64,000 nucleotides of DNA from Ramlibacter sp. (GCA_016713005.1 JADJPY010000003.1:186001-250000); one strand, 5' to 3'. Numbered from the stretch's first letter, positions 1 through 9,835 are shown. Notes: a model not told the origin generated them from the sequence alone. Made by a program: numbers and translations.

Positions 1-1
1 C

Positions 2-517
2 TACAACCCCGTGGCCCTGGCTGCCGTGTTCGGTGCCCAGGCCCGGGCGCTCAGCGCCGATCAGGCCCAGCCCGAGGTGCTGGAACAGTCAGCCCAGGCT
101 GCGGGCTCGGCGGTGCCGGTCCTGCAGACCGCCGCGCCACAGATTCCGCTGGTGCTGGTGGTGGACGATTCCATCACGGTGCGCCGCGTCACGCAGCGCC
201 TGCTGCAGCGCGAGGGCTATCGCGTCTCGCTCGCCGCCGACGGACTGCAGGCGCTGGAGCGGCTGCAGGAGGAGCGCCCGGCCGTGGTGCTGTCGGACAT
301 CGAGATGCCGCGCATGGACGGCTTCGACCTGGCGCGAAACATCCGCGCTGACGCACGCCTGGGCGACCTGCCCATCGTGATGATCACCTCGCGGATCGCC
401 GAAAAGCACCGTGAACACGCGATGGAACTCGGCGTCAACCACTACCTGGGCAAGCCGTACGCCGAAGAAGAGCTGCTCAGCCTCGTTCGCCACTACACCT
501 CAGAAGTTCCGGCCTGA
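2..517 (+). CDS. CheA/ChpA-type hybrid sensor kinase, C-terminal receiver domain (5' truncated)
   Basis: The frame is already open at the window edge, so only the last 171 codons are seen. Visible residues include the acidic pair of a response-regulator receiver domain (VVDDSITVRR), the phospho-acceptor Asp in VLSDIEMPRMDG, and the conserved Lys in YLGKPYAEEEL. The sequence before it (YNPVALAAVFG, then a linker) resembles the end of the CheW-like domain of ChpA/PilL-type CheA proteins, which carry a C-terminal receiver and control type IV pili or chemotaxis. That family assignment is inferred from this tail. The TGA stop abuts a copy of repeat R2. A GTG at 11 could be mistaken for a start, but it has no ribosome-binding site. 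Confidence 0.8.
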   Translation, partial: YNPVALAAVFGAQARALSADQAQPEVLEQSAQAAGSAVPVLQTAAPQIPLVLVVDDSITVRRVTQRLLQREGYRVSLAADGLQALERLQEERPAVVLSDIEMPRMDGFDLARNIRADARLGDLPIVMITSRIAEKHREHAMELGVNHYLGKPYAEEELLSLVRHYTSEVPA

Positions 518-570
518 TTTGGCCTCCAGCCCGCGCCCGCGCTGGCTGCCTTGCTATTCTTTTTGTAGCG
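516..570 (-). repeat. interspersed repeat R2, copy a
   Basis: This copy has the R2 layout: a GGCCTCCAGCCCGC block, a short variable spacer, then the inverted pair GCTA...TAGC around an A/T-rich core. It lies between two convergent genes. The stop codon (TAG, 554-556) and last residues of the photolyase on the minus strand are read from the inverted-repeat half. Confidence 0.7.
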
Positions 571-2047
571 ATTTCTTGACGGCCCCATAGCGCTTCAGCG
601 TGTGTTCGCGCGCCTGGGCGTGCTGCACCACGGGGTGCGGGTAGTTTTCTCCCAGTGTCACACCGGCCGATTGCAGTTCCATAGGCGCGGCTTGCCAGGG
701 CGCGTGCAGCGCCGCGTCGGACAGTTTCGCCAGTTGAGGCAGGTATTTGCGGATGAATCTGCCTTGCGCGTCGAACTTCGTGCTCTGGCTGGTCGGGTTG
801 AAGATGCGGAACCACGGTTGCGCGTCGCAGCCGCTCGAGCTGGCCCATTGCCAGCCGCCGTTGTTGGCCGCGAGGTCAAAGTCATTGAGCTTGAGCGCAA
901 AGTAGGCCTCGCCGCGGCGCCAGTCGATTCCGAGGTCCTTGCACAGGAAGCTGGCCACCACCATGCGCAGGCGGTTGTGCATGTAGCCTGTCTGGTTGAT
1001 CTGGGCCATTGCCGCATCAACCAGCGGATAGCCGGTGCGACCTTCGCACCATGCGGAAAACAGCATGTCTGCATGCTTGCCGTGCTCCCAGCGGATTGCG
1101 TCGTACTCCCTGCGGAAGCTGTGGCTGTGGCCCTGCGCATCCACCACATGGGGGAAATTGGCCAGCACCTGGAAGTAGAAGTCGCGCCAGACCAGCTCGC
1201 TCAGCCAGACCGCCGCGCCTTCGCTGCCCTGCGCCGCCCGGCGGTGGGCGGCCGCCGCCAGGGTGCGGATGGATATGGTGCCAAAGCGCAGATGCACGCT
1301 CAGGTAGCTGGGGCCGCGCACCGCCGGGAAATCCCGTGTCTCGTGGTACCGGTCCATGCGTTCCACGAACTCGCCAAACAGCGCTCTCGCGCCATCTTGA
1401 CCGGTGGGGATCTTCAGCTGCGCCAGATTGGTTGCCTCGAAGCCGATCTGCGCGAGTGTGGGTACCGGGCGGCGCAGCGCGGGTGGGCGTGCAGCCAGCG
1501 CCGCACTCCAGTTGGCCACCGGGTAGGGTTTGAGATAGAAGGCGTCCAGCTTGCGCAGCCATGCGTTCTTGTATGGCGTGAACACGCCGTAAGGGCTGCC
1601 CGCCTGATTGAGCACTTCGTCCTTCTCGAAGATCACATGGTCCTTGCTGGTGTGCAGGGCGATGCCCGCTCCCGCCAGCGCCCCGCGCACCGCCGCGTCG
1701 CGGCCCAACGCCTGCGGCTCGTGGTCGTGGTTGGCAAACACGGCCTGCACGCGCAGGCTCACCGCGAGCGCGGGGATGTCTGTGCGGGCCGCGGCGTGGC
1801 ACACGATCAGGCCGGCCGCTTCGTGGCCCGCGAGTTCGCGCAGGCTCCTGTCCAGCGCGACGAGGGACTCCCTGATGAACTCCACCCGGCGGTCGGCGCG
1901 CGGCAGCGGATCGAGGATGTCGGTGTCGAAAACGAACACACAATGCACCTCGCGGCAGGCGCGCAAAGCGTGGTACAGCGCTGCGTTGTCCTCGCAGCGC
2001 AAGTCACGCCTGAACCACATCAGGCCCCGGGGGTATGTCTTGTCCAA
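554..2047 (-). CDS. phrB: deoxyribodipyrimidine photolyase
   Basis: DNA photolyase that uses blue light and reduced FAD to split cyclobutane pyrimidine dimers. The N-terminal photolyase domain starts with GLMWFRRDLR and the C-terminal FAD-binding domain is present with the GWQWASSSGCDAQPWFRIFNP signature. At 497 residues it has the usual class I length. The start was placed at TTG 2047 because the family begins just before PRGLMWFRRDLR; ATG 2020 is the alternative and gives 488 residues. The frame stays open upstream to 2353, but that part overlaps yqgE and is not conserved. It is divergent from yqgE with only 36 bp between starts. The last residues and stop fall in repeat R2 copy a, so the tail after KKSL may be lineage-specific. 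Confidence 0.93.
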   Translation of the reverse strand: MDKTYPRGLMWFRRDLRCEDNAALYHALRACREVHCVFVFDTDILDPLPRADRRVEFIRESLVALDRSLRELAGHEAAGLIVCHAAARTDIPALAVSLRVQAVFANHDHEPQALGRDAAVRGALAGAGIALHTSKDHVIFEKDEVLNQAGSPYGVFTPYKNAWLRKLDAFYLKPYPVANWSAALAARPPALRRPVPTLAQIGFEATNLAQLKIPTGQDGARALFGEFVERMDRYHETRDFPAVRGPSYLSVHLRFGTISIRTLAAAAHRRAAQGSEGAAVWLSELVWRDFYFQVLANFPHVVDAQGHSHSFRREYDAIRWEHGKHADMLFSAWCEGRTGYPLVDAAMAQINQTGYMHNRLRMVVASFLCKDLGIDWRRGEAYFALKLNDFDLAANNGGWQWASSSGCDAQPWFRIFNPTSQSTKFDAQGRFIRKYLPQLAKLSDAALHAPWQAAPMELQSAGVTLGENYPHPVVQHAQAREHTLKRYGAVKKSLQKE

Positions 2048-2083
2048 ATGGGTCCTCGCGCGGCGGGCGTTAAAATTCGCCCG

Positions 2084-2683
2084 ATGCCCTCTGATTCTGC
2101 CCCCATCAACCTGACGCATCATTTCCTGATCGCGATGCCCGGTCTGGAAGATGAGGCTTTCATGGGCAGCGTGATCTACCTGTGCGAGCATACCGAGCGT
2201 GGTGCACTGGGCCTGGTCATCAACAAACCCAGCGACATCAACCTGGCCGGCCTGTTCGACAAGGTCGACCTGCCCCTGCGCCGGGGTGACCTGAGCAACG
2301 CACCCGTGTTTCACGGCGGCCCGGTGCAGACCGAGCGCGGCTTTGTGCTGCACGACCCGATGTTTGCCGGTGAAGAGCCTCCGCGCGAGTCTGCCTACGC
2401 CTCCACCATGGCCATCCCCGGCGGGCTGGAGATGACCACCTCAAAAGACGTGCTGGAGGCCCTGTCCACGGGCGCCGGTCCGCGCCGGGTTCTGGTTTCG
2501 CTGGGGTACTCGGCCTGGGGTGAGGGCCAGCTCGAATCCGAGATCGCCGAAAACAGCTGGCTCACCGTGGCGGCCGATGCCACTGTCATCTTTGACACCC
2601 CGGTGGCGCAGCGTTACGACCGCGCACTCTCGCTGCTGGGCCTGCAGTCCTGGATGCTCTCCCGTGAAGCGGGGCACGCGTAG
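2084..2683 (+). CDS. yqgE: YqgE/AlgH family protein (UPF0301)
   Basis: A 199-residue YqgE/AlgH protein of unknown biochemical function. Family hallmarks are visible: the N-terminal HHFLIAMPGLEDEAFMGSVIYLCEH, GALGLVINKP, VFHGGPVQTERGFVLH, and RRVLVSLGYSAWGEGQLESEI. ATG 2084 was chosen because conservation begins there; the frame is open far upstream, but only as antisense to the photolyase. A TAAAAT hexamer at 2071-2076 lies so close to the ATG that the transcript could be nearly leaderless. It heads the yqgE-ruvX-pyrR-pyrB-pyrX run, an order typical of Burkholderiales and gammaproteobacteria. Confidence 0.93.
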   Translation: MPSDSAPINLTHHFLIAMPGLEDEAFMGSVIYLCEHTERGALGLVINKPSDINLAGLFDKVDLPLRRGDLSNAPVFHGGPVQTERGFVLHDPMFAGEEPPRESAYASTMAIPGGLEMTTSKDVLEALSTGAGPRRVLVSLGYSAWGEGQLESEIAENSWLTVAADATVIFDTPVAQRYDRALSLLGLQSWMLSREAGHA

Positions 2684-2691
2684 GCATGGAA

Positions 2692-2770
2692 CCCCACGCT
2701 CTTCACTGCCTGTACGTCGCTGCCCCCCGCGGGGGCCGCAGCCTCCCTGGGGCGGCCCGGCGGAGGCTGG
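2692..2770 (+). repeat. interspersed repeat R1, copy 1 (carries the ruvX ribosome-binding site)
   Basis: About 80 bp between yqgE and ruvX. It matches 6038-6118 and 34022-34103: a CCCCACGCT block, TCACTGC.TGTAC, the palindrome-like GCCCCCCGCGGGGGC, then a GGGGCGGCCCGGCGG block. The end of the repeat (GGAGG) sits directly before the ATG of ruvX and acts as its Shine-Dalgarno sequence. The central GC palindrome could fold in mRNA. Confidence 0.8.
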
Positions 2771-2771
2771 C

Positions 2772-3185
2772 ATGAGCACCCGTGTGCTCGAAGTTCCGCC
2801 CCACCTGCATACCTTTCTCGCTTTCGATTTCGGACTCAAGCGAACCGGCGTGGCCAGCGGCAACCGGTTGCTCAGGTCTGCCGAGGCGCGCGGCACCGTC
2901 CAGGCCGAAGGCGACGCACGGTGGGCGCCGATCGAAAAGCACATCCGCACCTGGCAGCCCGACGCACTGGTGGTGGGCGTGCCCTTCCACCCGGACGGAG
3001 CCAGCCACGACAATACGCAGCGTGCGCGCCGGTTCGCGCGCCAGCTGCAGGGACGGTTTGGCCTGCCGGTGTTCGAGGTGGACGAGCGCTACAGCACCAC
3101 CGAGGCCCTGCAGGCCGGCGCAAAAGACGCAGACGCTGCGGCCGCCTGCATCATTCTTGAACAGTTCTTGAGGAGCCTGCCATGA
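2772..3185 (+). CDS. ruvX: putative pre-16S rRNA nuclease / Holliday junction resolvase-like YqgF
   Basis: A 137-residue YqgF/RuvX protein with an RNase H fold, implicated in 16S rRNA 5'-end maturation. Acidic catalytic positions are visible: Asp19 in FDFGLKRTG, Glu and Asp in FEVDERYST, and Asp in KDADAAAACIILEQFL. ATG 2772 follows a GGAGG supplied by repeat R1. The stop overlaps the pyrR start (ATGA, 3182-3185), so the two are probably translationally coupled. The short N-terminal extension before HTFLAFDFG is slightly longer than usual. Confidence 0.9.
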   Translation: MSTRVLEVPPHLHTFLAFDFGLKRTGVASGNRLLRSAEARGTVQAEGDARWAPIEKHIRTWQPDALVVGVPFHPDGASHDNTQRARRFARQLQGRFGLPVFEVDERYSTTEALQAGAKDADAAAACIILEQFLRSLP

Positions 3186-3766
3186 CCAGTCCGGGCGATG
3201 CCGGAACCAACCGCGGTGCGACAACTGCCGCCGCGGCCACGGGGGCCCTGTTGCTGGACGCAGAGGCCCTGTACCGTGAACTCCTGCGCGGCGTGCAGTC
3301 CCTGCGGGCGGCCAGCGGTGCGCGGCTGGTGGGCATCACCTCGGGTGGCGCCTGGCTGGCCGAGCGGCTGCACCGCGACCTGGCCTTGCCGGGGCGCGCC
3401 GGTGTGATTTCTTCGGTGATGCACCGCGACGATTTTTCGCGCCGCGGCCTGGCTGCCGCGAGCGCGCAGACCCAACTGGACTTTGACGTGAATGGAGCGG
3501 CCATCATCCTGCTGGACGACGTGCTCTACACCGGGCGCACCATCCGCGCCGTGCTCAACGAACTGTTCGACTACGGCCGCCCGGCCAGCGTCCAGCTGGC
3601 CGTGCTGGTGGACCGCGGCGGTCGCGAGCTGCCGGTGCAGGCAGACTTCGCCGCGGCGCGCGTGGCGCTGCCTCACACACAGTCCCTGTCGCTGGCGCGC
3701 AGTGAAGCAGGGCACTACAGCTTCCAGGTCGAAGAAAAGCGTCAAGACAAGCCACAGGGAGCCTGA
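3182..3766 (+). CDS. pyrR: PyrR: pyrimidine operon attenuator / uracil phosphoribosyltransferase
   Basis: A 194-residue type I phosphoribosyltransferase. The PRPP-binding loop is intact (IILLDDVLYTGRTIRAVLNEL), followed by PASVQLAVLVDRGGRELPV, both typical of PyrR. In Gram-positives PyrR binds pyr mRNA; in proteobacteria the PyrR homologue next to pyrB may act mainly as an enzyme or weak regulator. The N-terminal 20 or so residues are Ala/Thr-rich and not conserved. It overlaps ruvX by 4 bp and is followed 2 bp later by pyrB. I saw no classical PyrR attenuator hairpin in front of pyrB. Confidence 0.92.
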   Translation: MTSPGDAGTNRGATTAAAATGALLLDAEALYRELLRGVQSLRAASGARLVGITSGGAWLAERLHRDLALPGRAGVISSVMHRDDFSRRGLAAASAQTQLDFDVNGAAIILLDDVLYTGRTIRAVLNELFDYGRPASVQLAVLVDRGGRELPVQADFAAARVALPHTQSLSLARSEAGHYSFQVEEKRQDKPQGA

Positions 3767-3768
3767 CC

Positions 3769-4731
3769 ATGCCCTACAAACGAAACCCGCAACTCAACGC
3801 CCACGGCGAACTCGTGCACCTGCTGTCCATCGAAGGGCTGCCGCGCGACATCCTCACCCACATCCTGGACACGGCTGCAGGCTTTGTCAGCGTCAACGAC
3901 CGCGAGGTCAAGAAAGTGCCCCTGCTTCGGGGGAAAAGCGTGTTCAACCTGTTCTTCGAGAACAGCACGCGCACCCGCACAACTTTCGAGATTGCCGCCA
4001 CGCGGCTCAGCGCCGACGTCATCAACCTGGACATCGCCCGTTCTTCGGCCAGCAAGGGCGAGAGCCTGCTGGACACCATCGCCAACCTCAGCGCCATGGC
4101 AGCCGACCTGTTTGTGGTGCGCCACAGCGAATCCGGCGCGCCCTACCTGATCGCCCAGCATGTGGCGCCGCACGTGCACGTGATCAACGCAGGTGACGGC
4201 CGACATGCCCACCCCACCCAGGGCCTGCTGGACATGTACACCATCCGGCACTACAAGAAGGACTTCAGCAACCTCACTGTGGCTATCGTGGGCGACGTGC
4301 TGCACTCGCGCGTGGCCCGCTCCGACATCCACGCCCTGACCACCCTGGGATGCGCCGAGGTTCGCGTGGTCGGCCCCCGCACGCTGGTGCCCGCCGACAT
4401 GGCGCAGATGGGGGTGCGGGTGTGCCACACGCTGGAAGAAGGCATACGGGGTTGCGATGTGGTGATCATGCTGCGCCTGCAGAACGAGCGCATGAGCGGC
4501 GCCTTGCTGCCCAGCAGCCAGGAGTTCTTCAAGAGCTTTGGCCTGACGCCCGAAAAACTGCAACTGGCCAAGCCCGACGCCATCGTGATGCACCCGGGGC
4601 CGATCAATCGCGGTGTGGAGATTGACTCCGCGGTGGTGGACGGCCAGCAGAGTGTGATCCTGCCCCAGGTGACGTTTGGCATCGCGGTGCGCATGGCGGT
4701 GATGGGTATCGTGGCAGGGAATGAGGCGTGA
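3769..4731 (+). CDS. pyrB: aspartate carbamoyltransferase catalytic subunit
   Basis: ATCase catalyses carbamoylation of aspartate, the committed step of de novo pyrimidine synthesis. The 320-residue protein shows the carbamoyl-phosphate loop FENSTRTRTTFE (residues 63-74), the HPTQGLLDMYT segment, and the C-terminal MHPGPINRGVEID. No pyrI regulatory subunit gene is nearby. Instead the next gene is the inactive dihydroorotase PyrX, as in Pseudomonas-type class A ATCases, where PyrB and PyrX form a dodecamer. ATG 3769 is 2 bp after the pyrR stop. Confidence 0.96.
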   Translation: MPYKRNPQLNAHGELVHLLSIEGLPRDILTHILDTAAGFVSVNDREVKKVPLLRGKSVFNLFFENSTRTRTTFEIAATRLSADVINLDIARSSASKGESLLDTIANLSAMAADLFVVRHSESGAPYLIAQHVAPHVHVINAGDGRHAHPTQGLLDMYTIRHYKKDFSNLTVAIVGDVLHSRVARSDIHALTTLGCAEVRVVGPRTLVPADMAQMGVRVCHTLEEGIRGCDVVIMLRLQNERMSGALLPSSQEFFKSFGLTPEKLQLAKPDAIVMHPGPINRGVEIDSAVVDGQQSVILPQVTFGIAVRMAVMGIVAGNEA

Positions 4732-4738
4732 GGACGGC

Positions 4739-6031
4739 ATGAAAATTCTCATCAAGAACGGCCGGGTCATCAGCCCGGCCAGCAACCTGGACGCGCTGGC
4801 CGACGTGGCCGTCGCGGCCGGACGCGTGGTCGCCATCGGCGCGGGCACACAGGGTTTTGTGCCCAACCGGGTGATCGACGCGCGCGGCTGCGTGGTGGCT
4901 CCCGGCCTGGTGGATCTGGCGGCGCGCCTGCGCGAGCCCGGCCACGAGCACGAGGGCATGCTCGAGAGCGAGATGGCGGCCGCCGTGGCCGGTGGCGTCA
5001 CCAGCCTGGTGTGCCCCCCGGACACCGACCCGGTGCTGGACGAGCCCGGTCTGGTTGCGATGCTGAAGTTCCGCGCCGAAAAGCTCCACCAGGCGCGCGT
5101 GTACCCGCTCGGCGCGCTCACCCGCGGCCTGCGCGGCGAGGCGCTGACCGAAATGGTCCAGCTCACCGAGGCCGGCTGCATCGGCTTCGGCCAGGCCGAT
5201 GTGCCGCTGACCGATACGCTGGTGTTGCAGCGCGCGCTGCAGTACGCCGCCACTTTTGGCTACGCCGTGTGGCTGCGCCCGCAGGACGCCCACCTGGCCC
5301 GCGGCGTTGCCGCCAGCGGCGCGCTGGCCACGCGCATGGGCCTGGCCGGCGTTCCGGTGATCGCCGAGACCATCGCCATCCATACGCTGACCGAGCTGAT
5401 GAAAGCCACCGGCGCACGCGTGCACCTTTGCCGGCTCAGCAGCGCCGCCGGTGTGGCCCTGGTGCGCCAGGCCCGGGCCGACGGCTTGCCGCTCACCTGC
5501 GATGTGAGCATCAACTCAATTCACCTGACCGACACCGACATCGGCTACTTCGACAGCCGCGCCCGCCTCAACCCGCCGCTGCGCCAGCAGCGCGACCGCG
5601 ATGCGCTGCGCGAAGGGCTGGCCGACGGCACCATCGACGCGCTGGTGAGCGACCACACGCCGGTGGACGAGGACGCCAAGACCCTGCCCTTTGCCGAAGC
5701 CGAGCCCGGCGCCACCGGTCTGGAGCTGCTGCTGGGTCTGGCGCTCAAGTGGGGCCAGGAGAGCGGCGTCGGACTGACGCGGTCGCTGGCGGTGCTGACC
5801 AGCGAGCCTGCCCGCGTGCTGGGCAGCGCCCTGGGCACACTTCAGGCCAGCCTGGGCCAGGTGGTCGAGGGCGGCGTGGCCGATCTCTGCGTGTTTGACC
5901 CGCAGGCCGAAGGTGCGGTGGAACCTTCGGCGCTGCGCAGCCAGGGCCGCCACACGCCGTTTGCCGGCCACGCGCTGCCCGGGCGCGTCACCTGCACCCT
6001 GGTGGGCGGGCAGATTGCATTTGAGGCCTGA
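4739..6031 (+). CDS. pyrX: non-catalytic dihydroorotase-like ATCase subunit (PyrX/PyrC')
   Basis: A 430-residue amidohydrolase-fold protein homologous to dihydroorotase. Zinc-ligand positions are lost. The DxHxH motif reads D59-L-A61-A-R63, the lysine that is normally carboxylated is replaced in GALTRGLRG, CHxS reads CRLS, and DHAPH reads DHTPV. It is therefore expected to be inactive and to serve as the structural partner of PyrB, as established for Pseudomonas pDHO. ATG 4739 (MKILIKNGRV) is the conserved start; an in-frame ATG at 4721 lies inside pyrB. An active dihydroorotase must be encoded outside the window. Repeat R1 follows the stop. Confidence 0.88.
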   Translation: MKILIKNGRVISPASNLDALADVAVAAGRVVAIGAGTQGFVPNRVIDARGCVVAPGLVDLAARLREPGHEHEGMLESEMAAAVAGGVTSLVCPPDTDPVLDEPGLVAMLKFRAEKLHQARVYPLGALTRGLRGEALTEMVQLTEAGCIGFGQADVPLTDTLVLQRALQYAATFGYAVWLRPQDAHLARGVAASGALATRMGLAGVPVIAETIAIHTLTELMKATGARVHLCRLSSAAGVALVRQARADGLPLTCDVSINSIHLTDTDIGYFDSRARLNPPLRQQRDRDALREGLADGTIDALVSDHTPVDEDAKTLPFAEAEPGATGLELLLGLALKWGQESGVGLTRSLAVLTSEPARVLGSALGTLQASLGQVVEGGVADLCVFDPQAEGAVEPSALRSQGRHTPFAGHALPGRVTCTLVGGQIAFEA

Positions 6032-6037
6032 AACATG

Positions 6038-6118
6038 GCCCCCACGCTCGTCACTGCGTGTACATCGCTGCCCCCCGGGGGGGCTTCAGCCGCCTTGGGG
6101 CGGCCCGGCGGCGGCTGA
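6038..6118 (+). repeat. interspersed repeat R1, copy 2 (in front of the plsC-like gene)
   Basis: The same element as 2692-2770: CCCCCACGCTCGTCACTGCG, TGTACATCGCTG, a CCCCCCGGGGGGG palindrome, then CCTTGGGGCGGCCCGGCGG. It fills the gap between pyrX and the acyltransferase, and its GGCGG end sits where the ribosome-binding site of the next gene should be. The orientation relative to the genes is the same as in copy 1. Confidence 0.8.
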
Positions 6119-6119
6119 C

Positions 6120-6860
6120 ATGCGCGTGTTGCGGGCGGCAGGCAGGTTGCTGGCCGCGCTGGCGCATGCGTGCGCCGGCTGGTGGACCATCACGTTCACA
6201 TTCCCTGGGCTGGCGCAGGCCCAGCGCGACATCCGGGTGCAGGTCTGGGCCGCGCAAATGCTGAATCTGCTGGGCATCCGGCTGGTCGTGCGGGGCACAC
6301 CGCCTGTGTGCGGGCCGGTCCTGCTGGTGGCCAACCACATTTCCTGGCTGGACATCCTGGTGATGCACGCCGCGCGGCACTGCCGGTTTGTCTCCAAGGC
6401 GGAGTTGCGCCACTGGCCGCTGCTGGGCACGCTGGCCACCGGCGCGGGCACGCTGTACATCGAGCGCGAGTCCCGCCGCGACGCGATGCGTGTGGTGCAC
6501 CGCATGGCGGAGGCCCTGCGCGACGGTGATGTTCTGGCGGTCTTCCCCGAGGGCACCACCAGCGACGGCACCGGCATGCTGCCCTTCCATGCCAACCTGC
6601 TGCAGGCCGCGCTCTCGGCCAGTGCGCCGGTGCAACCGGTGGCGCTGGACTTCATGGACGCCGCCACGGGCGCGCGCAGCTTTGCCGCCCGCTACATCGA
6701 CGACGACACGCTCGTGGGTTCGCTGTGGCGCACGCTTACTGCGCCGCCGCTGGAGGTGCGGGTGCACTGGGGCGAGCCCGAGGCCGCCAACGGGCGCGGG
6801 CGCCGGGCCTGGGCGGCCGACCTGCGCGAGCGCGTGGCCGCGCTGCGCGAAGCGGGCTGA
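6120..6860 (+). CDS. 1-acyl-sn-glycerol-3-phosphate acyltransferase family protein (PlsC-like)
   Basis: A 246-residue membrane-associated acyltransferase. The LPLAT motif I is N72-H73-x4-D78 (NHISWLD), motif II-like residues follow in GTLYIERESRRDA, and motif III is FPEGTTSDG (142-150). The N-terminal 55 residues contain a hydrophobic helix. It probably transfers an acyl chain to lysophosphatidic acid or another lysophospholipid; the exact acceptor cannot be read from sequence. ATG 6120 directly follows repeat R1, and it is probably co-transcribed with pyrX. Confidence 0.88.
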   Translation: MRVLRAAGRLLAALAHACAGWWTITFTFPGLAQAQRDIRVQVWAAQMLNLLGIRLVVRGTPPVCGPVLLVANHISWLDILVMHAARHCRFVSKAELRHWPLLGTLATGAGTLYIERESRRDAMRVVHRMAEALRDGDVLAVFPEGTTSDGTGMLPFHANLLQAALSASAPVQPVALDFMDAATGARSFAARYIDDDTLVGSLWRTLTAPPLEVRVHWGEPEAANGRGRRAWAADLRERVAALREAG

Positions 6861-6912
6861 CCGTTGCATTGGCCCGTCAAGGGCTTTCAAGCGCTATTGT
6901 TTTTGTAGCGGG

Positions 6913-8088
<1,176 letters not shown>

Positions 8089-8103
8089 GGCCCCATTCTA
8101 GAT

Positions 8104-8122
8104 GATTACAATTCTCATTTAC
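8104..8122. promoter_or_regulatory. putative Fur box between divergent iron-transport genes
   Basis: The 19 bases GATTACAATTCTCATTTAC match the Fur consensus GATAATGATAATCATTATC at 12 of 19 positions and include the TTCTCATTT half-site. The site lies in the 73-bp gap between the starts of the ATPase (8088) and permease (8162) genes, so one Fur dimer could control both. Inferred from sequence only. Confidence 0.55.
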
Positions 8123-8161
8123 ATTGCCGGGCCACGACGGTCCGTTCCAGAAAGCCTGTCC

Positions 8162-9781
8162 ATGCCGTTGCGCCGGCTGCCAGACCTGTTGCTGCTGCTG
8201 CTCGCCCTGTTCCTGGCGCTGCCCGTGCTGGCCCTGCTGGCCTCCTGGCTGCCTCTGGGCCAGGGCACCGGGCAGGGTACCGCCGTGCTGGCAGAAATGG
8301 CCCGCACCGTTCTGCCCGGATACGCAGGCACCACGCTGGCGCTGTGTGTCATGGTGGCCGTGGGCGTGATGGCGGTGGGCACGGCCTGCGCGGCCGCGGT
8401 GACGCTGTTCGAGTTTCCGGGCCGGCGTGTGGCCGAATGGGCCCTGCTGCTGCCACTGGCCATGCCGGCCTACGTGGTGGCGTATGCCTACACCGATTTC
8501 CTCCAGTTCAGCGGACCGCTGCAAACCGGGCTGCGCGCGGCGTTCGGCCTGGAGGGCCGCGTCTTCCCCGAGGTGCGCAGCCTCGGCGGCGCGGTCTGGG
8601 TGTTCACCTTCACTCTGTACCCCTACGTGTACCTCCTGGCGCGCACGGCCCTGGGCGAGCGCGCCACCCACCTGATGGAGGCCGCCCGCCTGCTGGGCGC
8701 CCCGCTGGGGCGGCGCCTGCGCTCTGTGGCCATGCCGCTGGCCCGTCCGGCGGTGGCGGCCGGCATGGCGCTGGCCCTGATGGAGACGCTGGCCGACTAC
8801 GGCGTGGCCAGCTACTTTGGCATCCAGACCTTCACCGCAGGGATCTACAAGGCCTGGCTGGCCATGGACAACCGCATGGCGGCGGCGCAGCTGGCCACCC
8901 TGCTGCTGACCCTGGTGGGCCTGTTGCTGTGGCTGGAGGCCCGCGCGCAGCGGCGCATGCGCTTTGCCCCGGCGCGCGGGGGCGGCGCCGCCGGCACCGA
9001 GGCGCGCGCGGTGGTGCTCAGCGGCGTGCACCGGCTGGCGGCGCAGGTGCTGTGCGCGCTGCCCGTGCTGGCCGGCTTCGTGCTGCCGGTGGTCTTCATG
9101 TTGCGGCCGCTGGCGGCCGACTGGTCGGTGTTGCCCTGGGACCGCTTTGTGCAATGGTCGTTCAACAGTGTCCGCCTGGGCGCCGTCACCGCCGCGCTGG
9201 CGGTTGCGGTGGCGCTCCTGCTGGCGTGGTCGCTGCGCCGCCGCGCGGACCCGCTGACGCGTGCCGTGGTGCAACTGGCCGGGCTGGGCTACGCGGTGCC
9301 GGGCGCGGTGGTGGTGGTGGGCCTGCTGCTGCCGGTGGGCTGGCTGCAGCAGCTGGCGCCGCAGTCGGGCGTGGGTGCGCTGGTCACGGCCACGGCGCTG
9401 GGGCTGGTGTGGGCCTACCTGGTGCGCTTTTGCGCGGTGGCGTTGCAGTCGGTGCAAAGCGGCTATGCGCGCATCCCCACCAGCGTGGACGACTCCGCGC
9501 GCATGCTGGGCACGGGTGGCCTTGCGCTGCTGGCGCGCGTGCACTGGCCGCTGCTGCGGCGCTCCACGGCGGCCGCAGCGCTGCTGGTGTTTGTGGACGT
9601 GATGAAGGAACTGCCTGCCACGCTGGTGTTGCGGCCCTTCAACTCCGACACGCTGGCGGTGGTGGCCTACCAGCTGGCCCGCGACGAACGCCTGGGCGAG
9701 GCTGCGCTGCCCGCGCTGGCGCTGGTGCTGGTGGGGCTGGTGCCGGTGGTGCTGCTGAGCCGCACCCTGCGGGCGCGCTGA
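8162..9781 (+). CDS. Fe(III)-type ABC transporter permease (FbpB-like)
   Basis: A 539-residue inner-membrane protein with two homologous permease halves of about six helices each, as in FbpB/SfuB ferric permeases. EAA-type loops are visible (MEAARLLGAPLGRRLRSVAMPLARPA near residue 180, and DDSARMLGTGGLALLARVHWPLLR near residue 445). ATG 8162 (MPLRRLPDLLLLLLALFL) was chosen; an in-frame ATG at 8102 would translate the Fur-like box and adds no conserved residues. Partner of the divergent ATPase. The periplasmic ferric-binding protein must be encoded elsewhere. Confidence 0.87.
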   Translation: MPLRRLPDLLLLLLALFLALPVLALLASWLPLGQGTGQGTAVLAEMARTVLPGYAGTTLALCVMVAVGVMAVGTACAAAVTLFEFPGRRVAEWALLLPLAMPAYVVAYAYTDFLQFSGPLQTGLRAAFGLEGRVFPEVRSLGGAVWVFTFTLYPYVYLLARTALGERATHLMEAARLLGAPLGRRLRSVAMPLARPAVAAGMALALMETLADYGVASYFGIQTFTAGIYKAWLAMDNRMAAAQLATLLLTLVGLLLWLEARAQRRMRFAPARGGGAAGTEARAVVLSGVHRLAAQVLCALPVLAGFVLPVVFMLRPLAADWSVLPWDRFVQWSFNSVRLGAVTAALAVAVALLLAWSLRRRADPLTRAVVQLAGLGYAVPGAVVVVGLLLPVGWLQQLAPQSGVGALVTATALGLVWAYLVRFCAVALQSVQSGYARIPTSVDDSARMLGTGGLALLARVHWPLLRRSTAAAALLVFVDVMKELPATLVLRPFNSDTLAVVAYQLARDERLGEAALPALALVLVGLVPVVLLSRTLRAR

Positions 9782-9835
9782 GTTGACGCCCAGGGCATCA
9801 ATCGCCATCAAGACGCCATGGATCTCCCATTGAGC

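Noticed and set aside
4739..6031. PyrX as an active dihydroorotase
   Set aside because: Both histidines of the metal site and other ligands are replaced; it is better described as the non-catalytic partner of PyrB.
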